Shown here one piece after another: positions 28,532 through 40,500 of a stretch of DNA of 64,000 nucleotides. Location: assembly GCF_000210295.1 (NCBI RefSeq), contig NC_026744.1, positions 2,232,001 through 2,296,000 of the forward strand. The letters run 5' to 3'. Each line of letters starts with the position of its first letter. Position 1 is the stretch's first letter. A program made the position numbers and the translations under genes. Under the pieces are notes generated by a model. It did no database searches, was not told the DNA's origin, and was given only the letters and a program-made list of their open reading frames with translations. Source of the DNA: Trypanosoma brucei gambiense DAL972 (Eukaryota > Euglenozoa > Kinetoplastea > Trypanosomatida > Trypanosomatidae).

Positions 28532-31500
28532 ATGCTTCAACACTTTCTCCGTCCTGAGGTGTTGGGAACCACCGGGAAGGACGAAGAAAATGGAACGAAG
28601 GACCACCAACCCGGCCAGCAAAGGCCGACGACTTCCAGGCTTGACTCACAGTCGCTAACAGCCACCGACACTGTAAGTGAGAGACCCAAGACAGCGGAAC
28701 CACTGGACCTTGTTTCAATTAGTGCCACCTACAAGGAGACGGCTGTTCTCTTTCCTGATGCCCACCAGGCGGCATTCGAACCAAAGGTGCAAGTGCCTTT
28801 TGAGTTCCAGCGGGGGCGTATCCCGCGTGAGATTGAAATAGAGCGCCGCCGCCGACTATACGAATCGAAAGATGTAAGCCGCCTTGTTCAGGTTGCAGGG
28901 TTAACGCTGAAACTTTTAGCCCACAAAAGTAGCCAGGAGCTACCCCTGCAGGTATTCGACGATACGTCGTACGATAGTAGAATCCCAGCCGAGTGGATGG
29001 AAATTGCAGCGCAGAATGAGAACCCCGCTGGTCGCTACCTTCCCGCCGAAGGAATATACGAATTCATGAACTCCGATTTCCGCATGCGGCCCTGCCGTGT
29101 TATCGGTTGGGACGTTGCCAGGAATGAGGTGAAGTTACTCTGGGGCGCCAAACCTGTACCGGACGAAACGCCCGTTGTTGTGCCACGTTTCCACGTGCGC
29201 CTACTGGCGGAGGACCCCGTTGTGTATGTGGAACGCCTCGTGAATGCCCAAAAGCAGCGTGTGAAGGCTATGGCTTGGATTCGCTACCGTTTGTGCTGTG
29301 ACGCGATGCCTACGGATGGTCTACCCGGGCTAGATTCCAATCTCAGTGATCGGCTTCTACGTCTTGGCACTGGAATTCCCAACTTAAACAAAGCTGTTTT
29401 CCCTGATGTCGATGAGCGTGCCCAGCGCCTCATAGCCGAGTTAACACTGGAATGGCAGCGCAGTCACAATCGTATCCTCCTACAGGATCTGATGCAGCGT
29501 GACGAGTCAACATTGCGTATGGTGGCTAATACAACACAAATGAGCCTGCAGGAGTTGGTGCGAGGACCAAATGTAGAGATCCGACGGACTATCAAGTCAG
29601 ACCCAAGTTCTGTAATCCCCATTGGTGACTTTGACTTCGCAGAAAGAGAAAGGTCCTTTACTTTTTCAACCTATTACACTCAACCAGAAGTGGTGACAGC
29701 GCTGACCGGGGTCCGAAGCGAGTGTATGAAGGTTTTGGAGGGGAGTTTGTTTAACCTTCCGAAGGCCCGCCAGATGCAGCTGTCAGAGTTTCAAAAGCTG
29801 CAGAGGGACCACATGGCAGCAGTTGAAAAATATCTTAAAGGAGAATGGACGGAAAACATATGTAACGTGATTAGGAACAGCTTTGTTTCCGCGGGAAAGG
29901 GGTGGCTGAACGTGCACGAGTCAAAGCAGGAAATATATGAGATATCGAAGTTGAAGAAGTTTTTTACGACTGTGAAGTTCATGATGGAAGACACGTTGTT
30001 TGACCTCGTTTACACTTCGTTGCAGGATTTTACTGTCTTTTTTGAGGAGGTATCAGAGTTTACAGTTAATGTGATAGACATGAACAACGTGGAGAACAAG
30101 TGGCCTGGAAGTGATGCCGATGACTGTGTGGAGAAGCAACCGCTGTTTACCATTAGGCTTGCCGAACAGGACGGGTCGTTTACCTACAGCATTTCCTTCA
30201 AGGACTTTGAGGAAGCAATCATTGACCTCTTTTTTAGTGCCATTCAGTGTACAGATGCCATTCCACAGGTGGAAAAGTTTGTGATGTCGCAGTATTTCTG
30301 GCGACGTGAAGGTGAAGGGCCGTTTTTAGACTCCGTGAAACAACAGGAAGAGCGAGTTTGTTTGTTACGAGACCGCGTGCGCCATGCGCTGCAGAATTCG
30401 ATGAAACCACTGAGGGACTACCTGCAGACTTATGATGATCTGCTACCATTGGTTCGTCTCGATAAAAAGGTGTTCATCACAGAGTATGCTGCGCAGGAGC
30501 ACACCATGGAGGAGATGAAGGAGGAGATTCGCGCCCATTTGAAGGCGAAGAAAGTAGTGGCACAGAAGCTCCCTGCCTTTATTACAGTGGGCAATTATGT
30601 TGTGGACTGCCAGTCATTCGGCCAGATTATGGCTAGCAAGGAGCATGAACTTGCGAAGCTTGTGATGAATCTCATATGTAAGATTGCCAAGACCAAGACA
30701 TCGTACATCCGCGAGGAGTTCACCAAAATTGTGCGAGTAGTGGAGAAACAACCCCAGACCCCTGAGAAGCTGTACGAGCTGAAAGCTATAATTGTCAACA
30801 CACCTGAGCGCATCTCCGAACTCTCTGCTGAAATCGAGGAGATGCGGCAGTACTATAATGTGCTTGATGGTTTTCAGTATGAGCTTAGTGACGAGGAATC
30901 GCGGCAGAAGTGGGAGGCCATCAGTTGGCCACGACAGCTGACACTGCGCATACAAGAAACCAACAAGCAGCTAGAGAAAGTGGAGGAAGAACTCCATGCC
31001 CGTCTCCAGAAAGAGGCCGAAGAGTTCAGCAAGAAGGTGGATGCTCTGCAACGTGTTGTGGCAACATTCTCCAAGTATACCGACGCTACAGAGGCAGAGA
31101 AGGTTGCGGCAGAGGTGAAGGTGAACAGTATTGAGATCCGTAAGTGCATTGAACAGGCCCGCTCGATTAACAGTGATCAGCGCCTCTTTGGCGATAAGCT
31201 CACGGACTACCGTAGTGTGTTTGAGCTAGAAAAGGAGTTTAAGCCGTACAGTGATTTGTGGCTAACCACTTACCAATGGCAAGACTGTTATCGCCGCTGG
31301 CACGCTGACCCATTTGATTCTCTGGACCACGAAGAAATTGATACAGTGGTGACAAACGCCTTTAAGACGATGACACAATTGTCCAAGACGTTCAAGGATA
31401 AGAATGCAACGCTAAAGATCGTGTCGGAGATTCGGGGTAAGGTGGAGGCGTTTAAAAAATGGGTCCCGATTGTAACCTCTCTGCGCCAACCTGGCATGAA

Positions 31501-34500
31501 GGAGCGCCACTGGAAGGGCCTTTCAGAAAAACTAAACTTGCCTCTCGTCCCAGGTGAAACGATTTTGCTCATGGAGGACCTTGAGCCTCTGCTTGGTTTT
31601 AAGGACGTTATTGTTCCTCATTGCGAGGTGGCGGCGAAGGAAGCACAAATTGAGAAGGCGCTTAAGGACATGCGGGCCAAATGGGAGAGCAGGGTATTTA
31701 TAATTGAACCGTACAAGGAAAGCAATACTTACATAATCAAAGATTCGTCTGAGATTGTTGAGTTGCTGGATGAGCACCTCAACTTGACACAGCAACTGCA
31801 GTTTTCTCCCTTCAAGGCATACTATGCAGAGGCCATCACCGATTGGGAGCGCTCACTCAACCTTATTTCCGATATCATTGAGCAGTGGTTGGAGTGTCAG
31901 AGAGCTTGGCGTTACCTTGAGCCGATCTTCAATGCCAAGGATATTGCACTTCAATTACCCCGTCTTACAAAGCTGTTCGATCGCGTTGACAAGACATGGC
32001 GTCGCGTCATGGGAACTGTCCATCATCAACCCAACGTTCTGGATTTCTGTATCGGAACAAGCAAGTTACTGGAAAGTTTGCGAGAGTCTAATCGCATTCT
32101 TGAGGAGGTGCAGCGTGGGCTCAACGATTACCTCGCAGAGAAGCGCCAGTCGTTCCCCCGCTTTTACTTCCTTTCGGATGAAGAACTGCTGGAGATCCTT
32201 TCGCAGTCCAAAGAGGTTCGACGCATTGACGCCCACATTAGTAAACTATTTGAGTTCATACAGCGCCTCTCGTGGACGGAAAACAACGAGATCAATGGGT
32301 TTTTCAGTGGTGAGGGAGAGCATGTACCAAGCGTTAACGTGGTTTACCCCGAGGGTAACGTGGAGATGTGGCTAGGTTCCGTTGAAACTATGATGAAGGA
32401 AGCTGTGGCTGAGCAACTACGTCAATCCTTCTATGCGTATAGCAATACCCCGCGTGCAAAGTGGGTTCTTGAATGGGCGGCTCAGTGCGTCATCGCCGTG
32501 TCACAAATCTTCTGGACGAATGGTTGTGAGGAGGGCTTGGTGGCTGAGAAAAGTGTGGAAAACTATTTTCGGGTGCTTGAGCATCAACTATTTGAGCTAG
32601 TTGATGTTGTACAATCACCCCTCAATGCGCGGGAGCGCATCAACATGGGTGCCCTCATCACCGTTGAGGTTCATGCAAAAGACACAGTTGAGGCCATGAC
32701 GCGGCACAAGGTTGACTCGATACAGTCCTTCGAGTGGATCAAACAGTTACGCTTTTATTTTGACACTGACGATCGGATGTGCCACATCAAACAGGTAGAC
32801 GCCCACTTTGTGTATGGCGGTGAGTACCTTGGCAACACTGGACGGTTGGTTGTAACCCCACTCACTGACCGTATCTACCTAACACTTACAGGAGCCTTGG
32901 CTCTGTGCCTTGGCGGTGCACCTGCAGGACCTGCGGGTACAGGTAAAACAGAAACGACCAAGGACTTAGCCAAGGCACTTGCTAAACAATGTGTTGTGTT
33001 CAACTGCCAAGAAGGTATGACCTGTCTGTCTATGGCCAAATTCTTCAAGGGACTTGCGTGGGCCGGTGCTTGGGCGTGCTTTGATGAGTTTAACCGTATT
33101 GACGTTGAGGTGCTTTCCGTTGTGGCCCAGCAGGTGACGGACCTGCAGCAGGCCTGCGTGATGAAACAGTACCGCATCGTCTTTGAGGGAAGTGAAGTAG
33201 TTGTTGACCCCACTCACGCAGTGTTCATCACCATGAACCCCGGTTACGCTGGCCGTACCGAGCTCCCAGATAACTTGAAGGTGCTATTCCGTCCCGTTGC
33301 TTGCATGGTTCCCGACTACGCCATGATTGGTGAGATAAGGCTCTTTTCGTATGGGTACAAGAAGGCTCGTAGTTTGGCGCAGAAAATGGTTATGACATTC
33401 AAACTGAGTTCTGAGCAGCTGTCGTCTCAGGATCACTATGACTTTGGTATGCGTGCGGTGAACACTGTCATTTCCGCTGCAGGTCTAAACAAGCGGGAGA
33501 ATCCCAACGAAGATGAAGATTTGTTATTGCTTCGTGCACTGCGTGATTCCAATGCGCCCAAATTCCTCAAAGATGACATTATATTGTTTGAGGGTATTAT
33601 CAGTGATCTGTTCCCAGGCACGAAGCTCTCCCCCACTGAGTACGGCGTCGTTGTTGACTCCCTTCGCCAGGTTGTTACAAGCAGTCAACTTCAACCGGTC
33701 CCAGGCTTCATAGAGAAATGCCTGCAGTTATACGATGTCACAACCCTTCGGCATGGTCTGATGCTTGTGGGCCCTGCAGGTAGTGGCAAAACCATGGCGT
33801 ACACCTCGTTGCAAAAAGCTCTTTCAGGGTGCTCTGTAATGCAGAGTAAGGGGCAGGATGTAGGTGCTCGTGATTACATGAAGGTGTTCACGCACATTTG
33901 CAATCCAAAGGCTGTCACTATGGATCAGCTATACGGTGCCTACGACGAAAATGGTGAATGGAAAGACGGTGTGCTCTGTGTTCTCTTCCGTCGGGCAGCC
34001 AAGTACGGTGATGAAGGTAATCAAATAGGGAAACACTGGGTTATGTTTGACGGTCCTGTGGATGCTCTGTGGATTGAGTCCATGAATACTGTCCTGGATG
34101 AGAACAAGAAACTTTGTTTGGTATCGGGTGAGATCATTCAAATGAGTCGCGACATGACGATGATGTTTGAGGTGGAGGATCTTGCCGTTGCGTCGCCTGC
34201 CACGGTTTCTCGTTGTGGTATGATTTACATGGAGCCAACAGCCTGCGTACCAACTCAAGCTCTCACGAAGTCGTGGAAGGAGAGACTCCCCAAATATGTG
34301 GCTCCGCAAGCGGATTACCTCGAGCAACTTGTCGAATTGTACGTTGATGAGCTCATCGAGTATGTGCGTGCCAACCTTAGGGAGTACGTTCCGTCGACAA
34401 ATGTTATTCTTGTGCATTCATTCTTTCGTATGATGGATGGCTATATAGAGTCATTTGGCGGTTTACCGGGGCAGCGCGGGCCACCAACCCTCAGTCCGGA

Positions 34501-37500
34501 GCGCCTGGAGATTATGGCAAAGTGCATCACGCCCCTGTTTTTCATGGCGATCACTTGGAGTATCGGAGCAACCTGTGATGAGGTGGGACGTGAGAAGTTT
34601 GCCGATATGCTTCGCGAAATGGCAACGCGCAATAATCACGCCGACTCCCTGCCGGAATCAGGAAGTGTGTACGACTACTGCTTTGTGTACTACCCGTCGC
34701 CAGATGATGATGAAGAGGCCCGATGGACACACTGGGATGAACTGCGTGCGACGTGTGATATTGCTCGCACGACAAAGTTCGAAGACGTATTGGTACCGAC
34801 GATTGACAACACCCGCCAGAAGTATGTACTGACACATCTGTTGGAACGGAAGGTCAACGTGGTCGCTGTGGGCCCCACAGGCACGGGTAAGAGTGTTGCG
34901 GCTGGCGGTTTGGTAATGAACGGTATATCCGATCGCTTGCTTGGCCTTGCCTTCTCTTTCACACCACAGACAAAAGCGGGCGTGTTGCAGGACTCTCTCA
35001 TGTCAAAGTTTGATAAACGCCGTTCGCATGTCTATGGTGCTCCGGTTGGCAAACACTTCCTTGTGTTTATTGATGACGCTAATCTTCCACAAAAGGAGCG
35101 CTATGGTGCTCAACCACCACTGGAATTGCTTCGACAACTCCTTGGTCATGGAGGTTTGTACTCATTTGTTGGTGGTATCAAGTGGAACTTGGTTATCGAC
35201 ACCTCTTTTGTTATGGCCATGGGGCCACCCGGAGGAAGTCGCACACAGGTGTCTAACCGTCTCATGAGGTACTTCAACTATGTTTCATTTCCCGAGATGT
35301 CGGAGGCATCCAAACGTACCATCCTTAATACAATTCTTAAGGGGGGTTTGCACCAACGAGGTGTCAAAGAGGAGGTTGTTGATTTCATAACAAACCTTGT
35401 TGATGGGACTCTGAATGTTTTCAAACGCTGCCGCAAAGCTTTTGTTCCTACTCCATCGCACGTACATTACTCGTTCAACATGCGGGACGTCATGCGTGTG
35501 TTTCCCATGATTTACATCAACGACACTAACAGTCTTCCAAACAGAGACGTTCTCCTGAAGCAATGGGTGCACGAAATGCAGCGCGTCTTTTGCGACAGAC
35601 TCATATGTAACGAGGATAGAGAGGAGTTCCTTTCTTTCATTGATGATGAGATAATACAGATTGGTTATGAAGGTGGTTACAAGTCGTTGCTACCTGACGG
35701 CAGGCTTATTTTCGGTGACTTCATGTCCACGGGGGAACGTAGTTATCAGCAGATTACGGACATGGATGCACTAGCGACTTTTTTTAATGAACAGCTCCTG
35801 GCTTACAACAATGCGAATGAAAATCCTATGGGCTTGGTGCTGTTCCTTGATGCCATTGAGCACGTTTGTCGTATTACACGTGTTTTGAGCATGCCAAATG
35901 GTCACTGCCTTTTACTAGGAATTGGTGGGTCAGGTCGAAAGTCTCTAACCCGCTTGGCGTGCTTCCTCATTCCTGAGATGGACGTTTTCACTATTGAGTT
36001 CACAAAGAACTTTGGTGTGAAGGAATGGCGGGAGGCATTAGCTCGTTTACTGTTGGATTGCGGAAAGGACGGAAAGAAGCGCACGTTCCTATTCTCTGAC
36101 ACGCAAATCATTAACCAGACTCTCATGGAGGACGTTGCGGCGCTGCTGACCGCTGGCGATGTACCCAACCTTTTTGAGGACCAAGACATAGAAATAATCA
36201 ATGAAAGGTTCAAAGGAGTATGTATGAGCGAGAATCTGCCCACGACGAAGGTTTCTATGTACGCACGGTTCATCAAAGAAGTGCGTTCTAACCTCCATAT
36301 AGTCTTAGCGTTCTCACCTATCGGTGAAGTCTTTCGAACACGACTGCGTATGTTTCCCGCGCTCATTACTTGTTGTACTATTGATTGGTTTGCTGAATGG
36401 CCTGGTGAGGCCCTGCTTTCCGTGGCAAGAGCGCAACTGCAAAGCGCCAAGGGGGATTTGGGTGATGATGAGGGGGACAGACTCTCCAGGTGCTTTAAAT
36501 CGCTGCATTTATCTGCTGCGGAAACAACGGAGAGGTTCTTTGTTGAAACCCATCGGCGTTCTTACATTACGCCCACGTCTTACCTGTCTCTGCTGAACAC
36601 GTATATTTCCCTCGTGGAATCCAAACGTAAGTTCGGGCGTGAGCAGGCCAGCCGTCTCGAAAACGGATTGGAAAAGTTGTATGATACCGAGGTTCGTGTC
36701 GTCGAGCTTGAGGGGCAGTTGAAGGCGCAACAGCCAGTGTTGGAGATGAAGAAGTTGGAGATCAGAGGCATCATGGAGAAGCTCCGCGTAGACCGCAAAG
36801 ATGCAGCAGAAAAGGAGGCCTCAGCACGTACAGAGGAGGTGGCCGCGACGACAAAGGCAGAGGAATGCGCTAGAATGCGCCGTGAGTGCGCTAGCCGCCT
36901 CGCTGAAGCTGAACCCGCACTTCAAGAGGCTGTTAAAGTTCTGTCAAAGATCAAGGCCGCGGAAATATCTGAATTGAACAAGTACCAGAACCCACCGAAG
37001 GGTGTGCAGTATGTTATGGAGGCCGTTGCACTCTTGCTAACGTTTGGCAACTGCCCCAAGGAATTCTATAGCGGCCCTCCCGGGGGGAAGAAAACGCCAG
37101 ATTGGTGGTTGTGTGCCAAGTCGTACATGAAGAACGCCAACCAACTTCTTGATACACTGGTACAACCCCCTGGTAAGGGAGGGTTTGACCGAGAGGCGAT
37201 GGACATGCCTCTCATTGAAAAGGTGCGTACATACTATGAAAATGATGAGTTTCAACCAGAGAAGGTGAAGAGTGTTTCTGTACCTTGTATGGCTATGTGT
37301 CAGTGGGTGCGTGCAATGTACAAATGGTTTTTTGTAAACCGTGAGATTCAACCACTGCGCGAACGACTTGCGGATGCCGAGAGGGAATTGAAGCGTGTCA
37401 ATCGAGCCCTCGCCGAAACCCGTAGGAAACTTGATGCTGTCGTAGAAGCGGTCGCAAAACTTGAGAAGGAATTTGAGGATGCCATGGCCACCCAAACGGC

Positions 37501-40500
37501 ATTGGAAAATGAGGTTGAGCAGACAAGTGAGAAACTACAGCGTGCTGCCCGCCTTATTGCCGGACTTGGGGGTGAGAAAGTCCGATGGAAAGAGCTTGTG
37601 GAACAGTATAAAGTGAAAGACACTTGTGTTTCGGGAGATATGGTGATAGCTGCCGCATCGATCGCCTACTTCGGCCCCCTTACTGGTCCGTACCGCAAAC
37701 ATCTTCTGCAAACATGGTCTGCCTCGCTTGCGGAGTTGGGTATCAAAACTAGCGAGAACAGCGATTTGTTATCAACCACAGGTGACGCAGTTCAAATACA
37801 CGATTGGCAGCTTTGTGGCCTGCCAAAGGACCCACTGTCGACAGAGAATGCGATCATTTTGTCAAATGCGCGGACGTGGCCACTACTGATTGACCCTCAA
37901 GGACAGGCAAACTCGTGGATCCGGAACTTGCACAAGGATGACAATTTGCAAGTATGCAAGGCATCGGACGACAAATTCATGAAGACGGTGGAGGGCGCTA
38001 TCCGGCTAGGTCTTCCATGCCTGTTGGAGAATGTTGGTGAGTCTCTTGACCCAGCATTGGAGCCAGTTCTTCACCGCAACGTGTTTCTTATCGGTTGCAC
38101 TCCGCACATACGTGTCGGCGATTCGGCTATTCCATACAACGAGAAATTCAGGTTATACATGACAACGAAGCTGCCTAATCCATCATACACTCCGGAAACC
38201 ATCGTCATCGTGTCTCTTCTGAACTTCTTCATTACGCGAAGTGGACTGGAGGATCAGATATTGGCAAGAACAGTGGAGAAAGAGCGGAACGATTTGGAGC
38301 AGGAGAAGCAAAGGTTAACCCGAGATTGTGCGGAGAAAAACAGAGAGCTAAAAGAGTTGCAGGAGAACATTCTACGCATGCTAGAGGAGGCGGAGGGAGA
38401 TATTCTTGATCAGGAAGAGCTTATCGACGCTCTCGAAAAGAGTAAGCTAAAATCCACTGAAATTAGCGAAGATCTTGTACGTGCCAGAGCGACGGAGGTC
38501 ACCATTGATGAGACGCGTAATAAGTACCGTCCACACGCCTACCGGGGTGCACTGCTCTTCTTCTGTGTCTCAGAACTTTCTACTGTGGACCCGATGTATC
38601 AGTTCTCGCTCCAGTGGTACATAAACTTAGTCTTACTCGCAATTGAGAACACAGAGGCGGCGGTAGATATTGAAGAGCGCGTTGAAAAACTCATTGAGTT
38701 CTTCACGTACTCTTTCTACACAAATGTCTGCCGTTCCCTGTTTGAACGCCACAAGCTTACCTTTTCTTTTTTTCTGTGTACCTCAATTCTGCAGCAGCAG
38801 GACGAACTTGACGGCAACGAATATCATTATTTGCTGACTGGTCCAACCGGAAGCGGCGGGGAGGAACCGAATCCTGCTCCAGATTGGTTGACAGAGAATT
38901 CATGGAATGAAATACAGTTCGTTTCGTCAAATCTCCCCAACTTTGCAGGTTTCGCTGAACACGTAACCCAATGTATTAACTACTACAAGGAACTCTTTGA
39001 CAGCCTTAATGCCCACACGTACCCGCTTGCGGCGGAGTGGCAGGGACGGGAGACTCCCTTGCAGCGTCTTGTTGTCGTCCGATGCTTCCGAAGGGACAAG
39101 GTGGCGTCTGCTATTCAGGAATTCGTTAAGCACTATATGGGTGAGCGATTTATTATTGTCCCACAGTTTGACCTCATGGATGCATACAAGGATAGTACGT
39201 GTCTTACACCACTTATCTTTATTATCTCACCAGGTTCTGATCCTATGAATGATCTTTTGCGCTTTGCTGAGCATATGCGCATGTCGAAGAAGTTGGACAA
39301 GGTGTCCCTTGGTCAGGGTCAGGGGAGGAAGGCGGAGGAGTTGCTCAGCAATGGTCGAGAGCGTGGTCAGTGGGTGCTGCTTCAGAACTGCCACTTGGCA
39401 ACGTCGTGGATGCCGACGCTGGAGGCTATTGTGGAGAGTTTTACTTTGGAAACTGTGCGAAAGGAGTTTCGGTTGTGGCTCACTTCAATGCCCTCTGATT
39501 CTTTCCCCGTAGCTGTGCTGCAGATATCTGTCAAGATGACGAATGAACCACCCATGGGTCTTCGTGCTAACGTGACACGGTCGTACTATGGACTAACTGA
39601 TGATGATCTTGAACACCCAACGAAACCCAACCAGTTTAAGAAGATGGTTTTTGCATTCTGCCTATTCCATGCCGTCATTCAGGAGCGTCGCAAGTTTGGT
39701 TCTTTGGGATTTAACATAGCTTACGAGTTCAACGACTCTGATCGTAATGTGTGTCTTCTCCAGCTGCGTAAATTCATATCGCTCTATGAGGATGTGCCTT
39801 TCGATGTCCTCACTTTCCTTACTGGTGAGATTAATTACGGAGGGCGTGTCACGGATGATTGGGATAGACGCTGCATGATGGCTCTTATTAAGGACTTCAT
39901 TACTCCAGGAGTTTTAGAAGAAGGTTATTCTTTCTCTCCATCCGGTACATATCACACGGTAGAGGCGTGCTCTCGGGCCTTCTATCTCGATTACCTCGGC
40001 ACGTGGCCGCTTAATCCCGAACCCGAGGTGTTTGGACTAAGTGACAATGCGGATATTACATGTGCGCAAAGCGAGAGTGCGAGCATATTGGCTACCATTC
40101 TCTCACTTGTCTCGCGTGAAAGCTCGGGATCGTCACATCAGAGCCGCGAAGAGATGCTGATTAAAACGGCTCAGCACATCATGGAGAAGCTGCCTCCGAC
40201 GTTTAACGTACAGGAATTCCACGCTAAGTATCCTACAAAGTACGAAGAATCGATGAACACAGTCCTTGTGCAAGAAGCCGTGCGATACAATCGCCTCCTT
40301 CGCTTTGTTCAGAAGTCTCTTTCAGAGTTTTCTAAGGCTGTTCGTGGTGAGGTAGACATGTCAGCCGAGTTGGAAGCTGTTGGTTCAAGTTTCTTCATTA
40401 ACGCCGTTCCTGCATCGTGGGCTGCGCTGGCGTATCCTTCTTTGAAGCCTCTTTCGAGTTGGGTTGAGGACCTTCTGAGGCGCGTGCAATTCGTGCAGTC